Positions 41,997-49,893 are shown, counted from the first letter of the stretch. The stretch: DNA of 50,890 bases from Lachnospiraceae bacterium (GCA_021769135.1 JAETTM010000028.1:1-50890), one strand, 5' to 3'. A program made the numbers and translations. Notes: generated by a model not told the origin, from the letters alone.

Positions 41997-42350
41997 CTAG
42001 CGGCTCTCCTGGGAAATTTGGCTTGCATGGACCAAAGACTGATACATGGTTCCCCAATCAAATAGAGAAGCTATGATGGGGCGCATGGTATTGCCTAACT
42101 CGCTTAATGCATATTCTACCCGCACCGGTACTTCGGGATAAACAGTGCGGGTAATGATACCGTCTTCCTCCATGGAGCGGAGATTATCCGTTAAAACCCG
42201 TTGGCTGATGCCGGGAATATCTTTTTGCAATTCATTGAACCGCCAGGGGCGGTCTAACAACCTTTGTACGATAAATATTTTCCACTTATTTCCAATCAGC
42301 ATTAGTGTGGTGGCGACAGGGCAGGCAGGCAATTCGTCTTTCGTCAGCAT
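41997..42350 (-). CDS. HxlR-family transcriptional regulator
   Basis: A 117-aa winged-helix regulator: CPVATTLMLIGNKWKIFIVQ, RPWRFNELQKDIPGISQRVL and YALSELGNTMRPII are all hallmarks of HxlR. Several members (YodB, HypR) sense thiol-reactive compounds through the early cysteine present here (PACPV). It is divergent from the ACGX peptide/radical SAM operon with a shared 161-bp control region, so it very likely regulates that operon. Confidence 0.93.
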   Translation of the reverse strand: MLTKDELPACPVATTLMLIGNKWKIFIVQRLLDRPWRFNELQKDIPGISQRVLTDNLRSMEEDGIITRTVYPEVPVRVEYALSELGNTMRPIIASLFDWGTMYQSLVHASQISQESR

Positions 42351-42454
42351 TAATAAAACCTCCTATTTGCATATAACATTCATTTTTGCACTAAATGAGA
42401 AAAAGCTCACTACATAATAAAATAGTGCGTACTTTTATTTTTGATTGCTGCAAT

Positions 42455-42469
42455 CTATACTAAGTATAG
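42455..42469. promoter_or_regulatory. Palindrome in the HxlR/ACGX control region
   Basis: CTATACTAAGTATAG is a 15-bp perfect palindrome with a 3-bp centre. It lies about 45 bp upstream of the peptide start and includes TATACT, which may double as a -10 box. It resembles the TACT-N-AGTA operators of YodB-type HxlR proteins. Binding is inferred. Confidence 0.5.
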
Positions 42470-42511
42470 ACCAAGGAGGTCAGGAAATCAAGCAAACAGG
42501 AGGTAACTAAT

Positions 42512-42652
42512 ATGAGCAATCTTGAAAATGTAGCTGCATTTGCAACATCGGCCTGCGGTTCGGCCTGCGGGGCGGCGGACCCGAAGCCGGAGGAAAAGCC
42601 GTCATCGGCTTGCGGTTCGGCCTGCGGGGCGGCAGATCCGGAACAGAAATGA
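42512..42652 (+). CDS. ACGX-repeat RiPP precursor peptide (46 aa)
   Basis: A short peptide with a leader (MSNLENVAAFATS) and two near-identical core units, ACGSACGAADP and, after a KPEEKPSS spacer, ACGSACGAADP again. The four cysteines are all in A-C-G-(S/A) context, which is the signature of the ACGX-repeat peptide family paired with radical SAM/SPASM proteins. A perfect ribosome site (AGGAGGT) precedes it. The coding DNA of the two core units is also nearly identical, suggesting recent unit duplication. The maturase gene follows 102 nt later. The modification is probably a thioether link, but this is inferred. Confidence 0.88.
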   Translation: MSNLENVAAFATSACGSACGAADPKPEEKPSSACGSACGAADPEQK

Positions 42653-42754
42653 TTTTCGGATTATAAGAAACATAACGCATGAATGCGGTCATGGGCACAC
42701 AGCTTTCAGGTGTGTCCATGATGGCAGAAAAACAGCGCAGAAATGAGGTAAAAA

Positions 42755-43804
42755 ATGAAACCATACTTTGCCTTTCAATGGCATATTACAGATAAATGCG
42801 ACCAAAGATGCAAGCATTGCTACATTTTTTCCGAAGGCAGCAATATCTGCTTAAAGCAGATGGGATATGAGGAAATGGAAAGGGTAGTTTTAAGCTGCAT
42901 GGATATGTGTGAAAAGTTAGGGCGCACACCATATTTTTATATTACAGGCGGCGACCCGATTTTGCATAAAGACTTCTGGCGGCTTTGCGGCTTGCTTCAA
43001 AAGCATAATATTACTTTCGGCATTTTAGGCAACCCGTTCTATTTGAACGATGAGGTATGCAAAAGGCTTTACGGGTATGGCTGCAGAAAATATCAGCTAT
43101 CCCTGGACGGGATGCGCGAAACCCATGATAAATTCAGGAAGCCCGGCTCTTTTGATATTACCGTAGAAAAAATTGACTGCATTAAAAGAGCGGGGATGTA
43201 CTGTGCGGTTATGTCCACGGTGTCATGTGCCAATAAGGATGAATTTCCTGATTTGATTGATTTGGTGGTAGCTAAAAATGTGGATGTATTTGCATTTGGA
43301 AGATATTGCCCTACCTATAGACAGAAAAGGGAAAGCAACGGTTTCTTTCAGGAATACCATATACCGCCCCTTGAGTATAAAGCATTCCTGGAGAAATGCT
43401 GGGCGAAATACCAGCAATATAAAGACAGCCACACCACATTTCAGTTAAAGGACCACTTATGGACTTTGTTCCTGTATGAGAAAGGGATTTTCAAAATACC
43501 GGAAAACGCAAACAAGAAAATGATATATGACGGCTGCCACCTGGCAATCGGCCATATGACCATTCTTCCGACGGGCGATGTATATGCCTGCAGGCGAATG
43601 GAAAGTAAAATAGGAAATGTATTCGATACCTCCATGTATGACCTTTTTATGGGCGCGGATATGGAAAGGTATCGGGATTTTGATAAATTTGAGAAATGCG
43701 GAAAATGTGAACTTCGCGGATTCTGCAGGGGGTGCCCGGCTGTGTCCTATGGATATACTGGAAATATGTATGCGCCTGACCCGCAATGCTGGAAGGAGCT
43801 TTAA
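42755..43804 (+). CDS. Radical SAM/SPASM maturase of the ACGX system
   Basis: A 349-aa radical SAM enzyme. The cluster motif is CDQRCKHC (CxxxCxxC) near residue 14, then ITGGDPILH and LSLDGMRETHDKFR. The C-terminus is a SPASM domain with ILPTGDVYACRRM and CGKCELRGFCRGC and a last cysteine near the end, binding auxiliary [4Fe-4S] clusters. SPASM enzymes modify ribosomal peptides; the adjacent four-Cys peptide is the expected substrate. The ribosome region is the repeated motif ending GAGGTAAAAAATG. The next gene starts 2 nt after its stop. Confidence 0.92.
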   Translation: MKPYFAFQWHITDKCDQRCKHCYIFSEGSNICLKQMGYEEMERVVLSCMDMCEKLGRTPYFYITGGDPILHKDFWRLCGLLQKHNITFGILGNPFYLNDEVCKRLYGYGCRKYQLSLDGMRETHDKFRKPGSFDITVEKIDCIKRAGMYCAVMSTVSCANKDEFPDLIDLVVAKNVDVFAFGRYCPTYRQKRESNGFFQEYHIPPLEYKAFLEKCWAKYQQYKDSHTTFQLKDHLWTLFLYEKGIFKIPENANKKMIYDGCHLAIGHMTILPTGDVYACRRMESKIGNVFDTSMYDLFMGADMERYRDFDKFEKCGKCELRGFCRGCPAVSYGYTGNMYAPDPQCWKEL

Positions 43805-43805
43805 T

Positions 43806-44384
43806 ATGGATATCTTAGATTTAATGAAAGAACGCAGGTCTATCCGTAAATACAAGGATGGGCAGATAAACAGAAGGGATTTGGAAAAAATCATTGAAGC
43901 GGGGTTGTATGCGCCAAATGCCGGAGGCGGGCAGAGGGCAAGGATTGTAGCTGTTCGGAATAAAGAATTAGCTGAGAAAATCGGAAGGCTTAACCTTGCG
44001 CGGTTTGACCGAAGCCGCCTCGCGGGAGGATATGTTTCGTCAGAGCAGCCGAGCAACATAGATGACTCGACAATAAAAAACGGCTTTTACGGGGCACCTA
44101 CGGTATGCGTTATTTTTGGCGGGAAGAACTTTTTATACAGCATTCCCGATGCATTCTGCTGTGCCGAAAATATGGTGCTGGAAGCTGCAAATCTGGGGAT
44201 TGGGTCATGCATTGTTGCGAGAGGGGAAGAAACCTTCGATAATGAAGCAGGAAGGGCATTATTGAAAGAGTGGGGGATTCCCGACACGGATACGGCCCGG
44301 TGCTTTGTGATATTGGGATATTACGACGGCGATTATCCCAGAAATAAACCGCGAAAAGAAAACCGGTATTTGATAATAGAATAA
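43806..44384 (+). CDS. Nitroreductase-family flavoprotein
   Basis: A 192-aa nitroreductase: MKERRSIRKYKDGQINRRDL, then AGLYAPNAGGGQRARIVAV (FMN-binding), and a late CAENMVLEAANLGIGSCIVA. It uses FMN and NAD(P)H to reduce an unknown substrate. The ATG at 43806 has AAGGAG inside the preceding gene, so it is tightly coupled to the radical SAM gene. It could act on the peptide or supply redox chemistry for the cluster. Confidence 0.9.
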   Translation: MDILDLMKERRSIRKYKDGQINRRDLEKIIEAGLYAPNAGGGQRARIVAVRNKELAEKIGRLNLARFDRSRLAGGYVSSEQPSNIDDSTIKNGFYGAPTVCVIFGGKNFLYSIPDAFCCAENMVLEAANLGIGSCIVARGEETFDNEAGRALLKEWGIPDTDTARCFVILGYYDGDYPRNKPRKENRYLIIE

Positions 44385-44401
44385 ATACGGAGGTATAAGC
44401 T

Positions 44402-45034
44402 ATGGATGCGCAAACATGTTTAAAGAAGCTGCAATATGTTGGAGTGCTCAATTTTGCTACAGTGGATAAATGGGGAAAACCGCAGATAAGGAATATCAGC
44501 GCAATACATTATGAAAAAGAAGCCATGTATTTTTTCACTGCGCGGGGCAAGAATTTTTGTGAAGAACTGTTGGCGGACGGTAATGTCCAGATATTGGGGT
44601 ATACAAAATATAAGGAAATGATAAGGCTTTCGGCAAAAGCCGAGAAGGTGAGCGATGATGAACAAAGGAAATGGATTGACACAATCTTTGAAGAACAGCC
44701 CTACCTGTCGAATGTTTATCCGGATAACACAAGGGAAATCGGCATTGTGTTCTGTATAAAAAATGGGGAAATTGAATATTTCAATCTTGGGGTAAATCCT
44801 ATTTTCCGCGAAAGCTATACCATAGGAAATGCCGATATAAGCGAAAAGGGATATTATATATCACAGGATTGTATAAGCTGCGGCAAATGTATGAGGAACT
44901 GCCCGCAAAGATGTATCACAGCCGGCAAGCCGTATCAAATTACGCAGGAACATTGCCTCCATTGCGGAAATTGTTTTGAAAAATGTCCTGTGGGTGCAGT
45001 GAAAAGGCGGGGAATATCAAATGGAACAGAATGA
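44402..45034 (+). CDS. FMN-binding split-barrel protein with 2[4Fe-4S] ferredoxin domain
   Basis: A 210-aa fusion. The first 130 residues or so are a pyridoxamine-oxidase-like split barrel (LNFATVDKWGKPQIRNISAI, FTARGKNF). The end is a bacterial ferredoxin with CISCGKCMRNCPQRC and CLHCGNCFEKCPVGA. It is likely an electron carrier or flavin reductase. It sits 17 nt after the nitroreductase with a TACGGAGG site, so it belongs to the same operon and may feed electrons to the nitroreductase or the radical SAM enzyme. Confidence 0.9.
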   Translation: MDAQTCLKKLQYVGVLNFATVDKWGKPQIRNISAIHYEKEAMYFFTARGKNFCEELLADGNVQILGYTKYKEMIRLSAKAEKVSDDEQRKWIDTIFEEQPYLSNVYPDNTREIGIVFCIKNGEIEYFNLGVNPIFRESYTIGNADISEKGYYISQDCISCGKCMRNCPQRCITAGKPYQITQEHCLHCGNCFEKCPVGAVKRRGISNGTE

Positions 45035-45082
45035 AAGAAGATAAAATGGAGGTGGCATGGAATGTTTTCAAAGAGGAGGGCT

Positions 45083-45439
45083 ATGAAATCTACAGAAAGC
45101 GGCTTGGGGAAGATTGAGCAATTAAGGGAAAAAATAGAAAATGCGGATGCGATTGTGATAGGTGCGGGCGCAGGGCTTTCCGTTTCGGCAGGCTTTACTT
45201 ATACAGGGGAGCGCTTTCGCACGTATTTCCAGGATTTTATAGATAAATATGGATTTCAGGATATGTATTCCGGCGGCTTTTATCCGTTTGAAACTTTACA
45301 GGAGCAATGGGCCTACTGGAGCCGGTACATTTACATCAACCGATATATGGATGCGCCAAAACCGGTCTATGACAGGTTATTTGAGCTGGTTCGGGATAAG
45401 GATTACTTTGTGCTGACTACCAATGTGGGGTGTATATAA
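45083..45439 (+). pseudogene. Sir2-family deacetylase, 3' end cut by a mobile element
   Basis: It encodes the N-terminal part of a Sir2-like NAD-dependent protein: AIVIGAGAGLSVSAGFTYTG (NAD loop), then VLTTNV where relatives continue with D-H. Homology stops at about 45429 and a stop codon follows within four codons. The missing zinc and catalytic His regions would lie beyond the inserted element, outside the window. GAGGAGGG precedes the ATG at 45083. The gene was probably last in the ACGX operon. Confidence 0.82.
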
Positions 45440-45642
45440 AGGAAACAAGCGCTCAGTACATCGAAGTGCTTGAATTTAAGCAAAAAGTCCTCATTTTTGA
45501 TATGGGCAGTAGCTATGATTTAGTGAGGAAAAAGAAGATAATTTATAACTTGAATTGCTCAGTGGTTCTTGACCTCGGTTGTAAGGAAACAAAAGAGGGA
45601 TATTATACAATTGAAGATTTGCTGAAAGGTAAAACAAAGTAG
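45430..45642 (+). CDS. Small ORF at the element's left end
   Basis: A 70-codon reading frame opening with GTG at the junction and containing KQKVLIFDMGSSYDLVRKKK and GYYTIEDLLKGKTK. There is no ribosome site at the start and I do not recognise the product. It ends just before a good terminator at 45652, so it may be the tail of an element gene or a junction artefact. Confidence 0.35.
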   Translation: MYIKETSAQYIEVLEFKQKVLIFDMGSSYDLVRKKKIIYNLNCSVVLDLGCKETKEGYYTIEDLLKGKTK

Positions 45643-45651
45643 GCTTATGTG

Positions 45652-45686
45652 GACATTTCCAAAGAAAAGGAAGTGTCTTTTTCTTT
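45652..45686 (+). terminator. Terminator near the element's left end
   Basis: GACATTTCC (45652-45660) pairs with GGAAGTGTC (45669-45677) with one G-T pair, followed by TTTTTCTTT. It isolates the element genes from upstream transcription. Confidence 0.78.
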
Positions 45687-45713
45687 GCAACAAAATATAA
45701 AGGAGGTTCAAGT

Positions 45714-46232
45714 ATGAACAACACAGCGTTAAGAGCAGAGGCGCAGAGCGCCAACAACACACACATGGTTTTTGCAAACGAGGAACATGAGAAGTTTTAT
45801 TATGAAAAATTGGAACAGGCGAGGTATCAGGACTGCTATCACAAGGCTTTGATTTACATTCTCGGTATTTCAGAGGATACAAGGTATCATTTCAGCCAGA
45901 TCTACGATATGAAGTCCGGATTCATCAAGCCGGAGTGCCTGCATCAAGGCTGGCAGACAAGCGGCAGTGTCCGTGTGGTAAGGCTCGCCTTTAATCTTTA
46001 CACAGACGGAACGCCGAGTGTTGACGATTATAAGCGCAAGGATGAGCAGATAAGAGAGTGCCGGGAGTATTCGGTGAGTGATATTTTCTGTTGTGGCTAT
46101 GCGATGTACTTCTGGCAGGGCATTAAACTCCGTTATCCGGAATACTGCCAAAAGCAGAAGTCCATTGAAGAGATCCTTGCAGAAATGGAGAAGAAACGTG
46201 CTGAAAATTCGACTGATGGGAACGAAGAATGA
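45714..46232 (+). CDS. DUF6075-like conserved element protein
   Basis: A 172-aa soluble protein with EEHEKFYYEKLEQARYQDCY, CLHQGWQTSGSVRVVRLAFN and DIFCCGYAMYFWQGIKLRY. This type is a standard cargo of Firmicutes conjugative elements, usually just upstream of parA. It has been given a DUF name only. The start has a strong AAGGAGG site. The next small gene begins inside its last codons. Confidence 0.83.
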   Translation: MNNTALRAEAQSANNTHMVFANEEHEKFYYEKLEQARYQDCYHKALIYILGISEDTRYHFSQIYDMKSGFIKPECLHQGWQTSGSVRVVRLAFNLYTDGTPSVDDYKRKDEQIRECREYSVSDIFCCGYAMYFWQGIKLRYPEYCQKQKSIEEILAEMEKKRAENSTDGNEE

Positions 46233-46380
46233 TATTAAGTGGTTTGAAAAGATTCTGAAAAGACAGCCCAAAGTGGCTGTGACGGAAGTTTCGGAGCTGT
46301 ACCGGAATAAAGGTACAAACAGATATTACCGGGCTTATGTGGAAGTGCAGAAAGCCAACATCAAAGAAAAATCTAACTAA
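46198..46380 (+). CDS. Small conserved element protein (60 aa, DUF3970-like)
   Basis: A short protein starting at GTG 46198: KIRLMGTKNDIKWFEKIL, then SELYRNKGTNRYYRAYVEV. The start overlaps the previous gene by 35 nt, implying coupled translation. Similar small proteins precede parA in related elements. Its function is unknown; the family assignment is from memory of the pattern and is moderate. Confidence 0.68.
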   Translation: MLKIRLMGTKNDIKWFEKILKRQPKVAVTEVSELYRNKGTNRYYRAYVEVQKANIKEKSN

Positions 46381-46397
46381 TACGGAGGAATAAGACC

Positions 46398-47183
46398 ATG
46401 TGTAAAATTATAGCAATCGCAAACCAGAAAGGCGGAGTAGGAAAGACCACCACAACAAGCAACTTAGGGATCGGGCTGGCAAAACAGGGAAAGAAAGTCT
46501 TGGTAATTGATGCGGACGCACAGGGGAGCCTGACCGCAAGCCTTGGCTTCACGGAGCCGGACAAGCTGGAGGTCACTTTGGCGAATGTGCTGGAAAAGGT
46601 TATCAACGATGAAGAAATAGAGCCGGATTACGGCATCTTAAAGCATGACGAGGGGATTGACCTGATGCCGGGGAACATTGAGCTGTCCGGCCTGGAGGTT
46701 TCCCTTGTGAACGTGATGAGCCGGGAGATCATGCTCCGTTCTTATGTGGACAGGGTAAAGGAGAGGTACGATTATATTTTGATTGACTGTATGCCATCGC
46801 TTGGCATGATCACCATAAATGCCTTTGCCTGTGCCGACAGCATACTTATTCCGGTGCAGGCGGCATATTTGCCCGTGAAAGGCTTGGAACAGCTTATTAA
46901 GACCGTGGGCAAGGTAAAGCGGCAGATCAATCCCAAACTGGAGATTGAGGGCATTCTGCTGACAATGGTGGACAACCGTACCAATTACGCAAGGGATATT
47001 ACAGCATTGCTTATCGAAACTTACGGAAGCAGAGTACGGATATTTGAAAACAGCATACCGATGTCGGTACGGGCTGCAGAAACGTCCGCAGAGGGTGTCA
47101 GCATTTACGAGCATGACCCGAAAGGCCGGGTTGCGGGCGCATACCAGTCCTTGACAAAGGAGGTGCTTGGCAATGGGCAGTAA
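46398..47183 (+). CDS. parA: ParA-type partition ATPase
   Basis: A 261-aa Walker-type ATPase: IAIANQKGGVGKTTTTSNLG (deviant Walker A), then VLVIDADAQGSLTASLG and YDYILIDCMPSLGMITINA. It partitions the replicating form of the element with the ParB encoded next. The end overlaps the parB start by 11 nt. The ribosome site is TACGGAGG. Confidence 0.95.
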   Translation: MCKIIAIANQKGGVGKTTTTSNLGIGLAKQGKKVLVIDADAQGSLTASLGFTEPDKLEVTLANVLEKVINDEEIEPDYGILKHDEGIDLMPGNIELSGLEVSLVNVMSREIMLRSYVDRVKERYDYILIDCMPSLGMITINAFACADSILIPVQAAYLPVKGLEQLIKTVGKVKRQINPKLEIEGILLTMVDNRTNYARDITALLIETYGSRVRIFENSIPMSVRAAETSAEGVSIYEHDPKGRVAGAYQSLTKEVLGNGQ

Positions 47184-48048
47184 GGCAGGGAGTGCATCAA
47201 AAGTCAGATTGAACAGCTTTGATGATTTATTTGGCGGAGCAGAAAACACGTCAGGGGAACAAATTATCCATGCAAAGCTGACGGATTTACATACATTCAA
47301 AGGACACCCTTTCCGTGTCCTTGATGATGAAAAGATGGAGGAAACCACGGAGAGCATCGGGAAATACGGTGTGCTTGTACCCGGAATTGTAAGACCGAGG
47401 ACAGGGGGCGGCTATGAAATCATAGCCGGACACCGGAGGAAACGGGGTTCTGAAAGGGCAGGGTTAGACACGATGCCCGTCATTGTCAGGAATTATACGG
47501 ACGATGAAGCCACGATAATCATGGTGGATTCCAATATCCAGCGGGAGGACATCTTACCGAGCGAAAAAGCAAAGGCTTATGCCATGAAGTACGAAGCAAT
47601 GAAACACCAGGGAAGCAAAGGCGGCAGCACCCTTGACGAAGTGGGGGAGGCTGCCGGGGAAAGCGGAAAGACGGTGCAGAGGTATGTGTGGCTTGCAAGG
47701 CTTTCTGATGAGCTGCTTGACATGGTGGATAAGAAAAAGATAGGGATAGCCCAGGGCGTGGATATTTCATTCCTGAGCGAAGAAGCCCAGCAATGGGTAT
47801 CTGTTATCCTTGAGGAAACGGGGGCGGCAATGAACGCTTCCCAATCGTCAAAACTGAAGGAGTATGGGAAAAGCGGAGAGCTGACATTGCCAATGGTCAG
47901 GCTGATACTGGCAGAGGAAAAGCCAAAAGAGAGAAAAGTAACGATTAAGGGCGATAAGATCAGCAGGTATTTTTCGGAGGATTATTCCAATGACGATATA
48001 GAGGGCATCATTATCCAGCTTTTGGAGGAATGGCAGAGCAAGCAGTAA
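47173..48048 (+). CDS. parB: ParB/RepB/Spo0J-family partition protein
   Basis: A 291-aa protein with a ParB N-terminal nuclease-like CTPase fold: HPFRVLDDEKMEETTESIGK, GGYEIIAGHRRKRG and VDSNIQREDILPSEKA. A helix-turn-helix around ESGKTVQRYVWLARLSDEL follows. It binds a parS-like site and works with ParA. The ATG at 47173 has AAAGGAGG at good distance. It is the second gene of a parA-parB-rep operon. Confidence 0.94.
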   Translation: MGSKAGSASKVRLNSFDDLFGGAENTSGEQIIHAKLTDLHTFKGHPFRVLDDEKMEETTESIGKYGVLVPGIVRPRTGGGYEIIAGHRRKRGSERAGLDTMPVIVRNYTDDEATIIMVDSNIQREDILPSEKAKAYAMKYEAMKHQGSKGGSTLDEVGEAAGESGKTVQRYVWLARLSDELLDMVDKKKIGIAQGVDISFLSEEAQQWVSVILEETGAAMNASQSSKLKEYGKSGELTLPMVRLILAEEKPKERKVTIKGDKISRYFSEDYSNDDIEGIIIQLLEEWQSKQ

Positions 48049-48062
48049 AGGAGGCGGTAAAA

Positions 48063-49127
48063 ATGGGCGAGCCATTGAAATTTGATTATTACTATGGCAT
48101 TGAAGCAGAGCAGTTTTCTTTTTACCGTGTTCCCCGCCTGCTGATTAAAGATGAGCGTTTTAAGGGGCTTAGCAGCGATGCTAAGCTCCTGTATGGGCTG
48201 ATGCTTGACAGGATGTCGCTGTCCATGAAAAATGGATGGCTGGACGATGAAAACCGGGCATATATTATATACACAATAGACAATATCAGGGAAGATCTGG
48301 GATGCAGCAAAGAAAAGGCGGTAAAGGTTCTTGCAGAATTAGATGCAAATAAAGGGATAGGGCTTGTTGAGAAGATACGCAGGGGGCTTGGCAAGCCGGA
48401 TATTATTTATGTGAAGAATTTTATCATACAAGATGAAGGCAGAAAAGAGCCTTTAAATGCTGATGTTTCCACAGAAGTCGGAAAAACCGACTTCAAGAGG
48501 TCGGAAAAGCCGACTTCAAGAAGTCAGGAAAACCGACTTCAAGAGGTCGGGAAAACCGATTTCAGCAGGTCGGAAAAACTGACTTCAAGAGGTCGGGAAA
48601 ACCAACTTCAAGAAGTCGGAGAAACAGACCCTAATTATACTAACTATAATCAAACTGAAAATAACTATACTGATGTGAGTAATACCAATCCTATCAATCT
48701 ATCTGTGGGAAGTGAAGGCGGCGGAAGAACACAGGGGAAGGGCGATATGATTGATGTGATAGATGAAACAAGCGCATATATGGCGTTAATCCGTGATAAC
48801 CTGGAATATGAGTACCACATGGAATATGACCAGCATGGGGATAAGGAACTGTATGAGGAGATTTACGAAACCGTCTGTGATGTGGTCTGTGTGAAGCGCA
48901 GGACAATCCGCATCAATGGGGAAGAGTACCCTTATGAGCTTGTAAAATCCCGTTTTTTGAAACTGAACAGCGGCCATGTGGAGTATGTCATGAGCTGTAT
49001 GAGGGAAACCGTTACAAAGATCACCAATATCAGGGCATACCTGATTACGGCGCTCTATAATGCCCCCTCAACTATGAGCCATTACTACCAGCAGGAGGTG
49101 CAGCATGATATGTATGGCGGAGGGTGA
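48063..49127 (+). CDS. Replication initiator protein (RepA_N type)
   Basis: A 354-aa RepA_N initiator: the N-terminal domain has EQFSFYRVPRLLIKDERFKG, SSDAKLLYGLMLDRM and NIREDLGCSKEKAVKVL, a winged helix. The middle (about residues 138-190) is repetitive because the DNA there holds 23-bp tandem repeats. The C-terminal domain includes RRTIRINGEEYPYELVKSRF and ALYNAP. The ATG at 48063 follows AAAGGAGG. In RepA_N plasmids the origin lies inside rep, matching the repeats here, so the element can probably replicate after excision. Confidence 0.92.
   Translation: MGEPLKFDYYYGIEAEQFSFYRVPRLLIKDERFKGLSSDAKLLYGLMLDRMSLSMKNGWLDDENRAYIIYTIDNIREDLGCSKEKAVKVLAELDANKGIGLVEKIRRGLGKPDIIYVKNFIIQDEGRKEPLNADVSTEVGKTDFKRSEKPTSRSQENRLQEVGKTDFSRSEKLTSRGRENQLQEVGETDPNYTNYNQTENNYTDVSNTNPINLSVGSEGGGRTQGKGDMIDVIDETSAYMALIRDNLEYEYHMEYDQHGDKELYEEIYETVCDVVCVKRRTIRINGEEYPYELVKSRFLKLNSGHVEYVMSCMRETVTKITNIRAYLITALYNAPSTMSHYYQQEVQHDMYGGG
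48474..48630 (+). repeat. 23-bp tandem iteron-like repeats inside the rep gene
   Basis: Six 23-bp units begin at 48489, 48512, 48535, 48558, 48581 and 48604, with partial units on each side. The unit is roughly GACTTCAAGAGGTCGG-AAAACC. Because 23 is not a multiple of three, the units pass through all reading frames. The protein repeats only every 23 residues (VGKTDFKRSEK then VGKTDFSRSEK). GAAGTCGG/CCGACTTC arms also form hairpins. This is the likely replication origin. Confidence 0.87.
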
Positions 49128-49152
49128 GCAGAAAAGGGCATTACCTAACAGA

Positions 49153-49175
49153 CTTCTGGACACAATGTCCAGAAG
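49153..49175. repeat. Palindrome CTTCTGGACA-N3-TGTCCAGAAG, first copy
   Basis: Perfect 10-bp arms around CAA. An identical palindrome, with a different centre, lies at 50560-50582. A second hairpin, ACAGAGCAG/CTGCTCTGT, is at 49187-49217. The stretch 49128-49274 has no gene. Confidence 0.8.
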
Positions 49176-49274
49176 TGGCAGAAAATACAGAGCAGCTTAA
49201 TCTTTCGTCTGCTCTGTGTCCGGTGTAAATATAGTTACTAAAAATGGAGATAAAATAAAAAGGAGTACATGGAG

Positions 49275-49592
49275 ATGGATAAAAAAGAATTGCAGAAAAG
49301 TTATGATAAACTGGACAGAGTAGTAAAAGCATTGCTATTGGAAAAGCTGGCTTTCTGTAAATTTGCAGACCAAAATGATTTTGAAAATTATTTCAGGATA
49401 AAGGAATTAAAGGACAGTGAGCTTCTCTGTCTTACCAGTTGCCTCTATCATCATGGATGCTTTCTGTTACTGTTAAGTATTATGAGCCGTTATGAGGAGA
49501 GGTTTATTTTTACCGATTCTTCTCCTTTACAGGAGTTTGAGCCGGATGATGCCCTTATGGAAAGACTTTCCAGAGTGGGATTCCCGATGTGA
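49275..49592 (+). CDS. Hypothetical element protein (105 aa)
   Basis: A helical protein with KKELQKSYDKLDRVVKALLL, then ELLCLTSCLYHHGCFLLLLS and a final SRVGFPM. I do not recognise it. The start at 49275 has AGGAG nine bases upstream; 49269 is in frame but too close. It lies between two palindrome-bearing spacers and has cargo-gene composition. Confidence 0.68.
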   Translation: MDKKELQKSYDKLDRVVKALLLEKLAFCKFADQNDFENYFRIKELKDSELLCLTSCLYHHGCFLLLLSIMSRYEERFIFTDSSPLQEFEPDDALMERLSRVGFPM

Positions 49593-49664
49593 TGGATTCG
49601 TAAAGAGCAGGATGGACTTGTAGGCAGAAAAAGGATTCTGCAAAATAGAGGAGATAGAAACAAT

Positions 49665-49747
49665 ATGAACCTGCCAAAGAGCGGCGGGCGGCACTTTCGA
49701 GCCTTGCCTAAAGTGTGATTATCTTTTCAATCACACTTTGGGCAAGG
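49665..49747 (+). promoter_or_regulatory. Leader peptide and overlapping long hairpin
   Basis: A 17-codon frame (MNLPKSGGRHFRALPKV, 49665-49718) follows a good GAGGAGA site. Its end overlaps a stem of about 18 bp, CCTTGCC and AAAGTGTGATT pairing with AATCACACTTT and GGCAAGG (49702-49747). A second hairpin (CAGGGGT/ACCCCTG, 49752-49778) and a terminator follow. The layout resembles translational attenuation. Confidence 0.55.
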
Positions 49748-49808
49748 TTTCCAGGGGTACGGGGGTGGAAGACCCCTGTGTTAAAAAAATTAAATACGGA
49801 AACAGCGT

Positions 49809-49850
49809 AAGGGCGGTTATGGATCAACAGATTTGTAGCCGCCCTTTTTT
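49809..49850 (+). terminator. Terminator upstream of the 49894 gene
   Basis: AAGGGCGG (49809-49816) pairs with CCGCCCTT (49839-49846) and is followed by TTTT. It lies 44 bp upstream of the next start, so it could be an attenuator rather than a simple gene end. Confidence 0.82.
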
Positions 49851-49893
49851 ATTGCTTCCGGTCAATGTATCCGGGAGCGGAAAGGAGATAAAC

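Noticed and set aside
48474-48630. Possible CRISPR array because of regular short repeats
   Set aside because: Units are directly adjacent with no spacers, lie inside a rep gene, and fit iterons instead.
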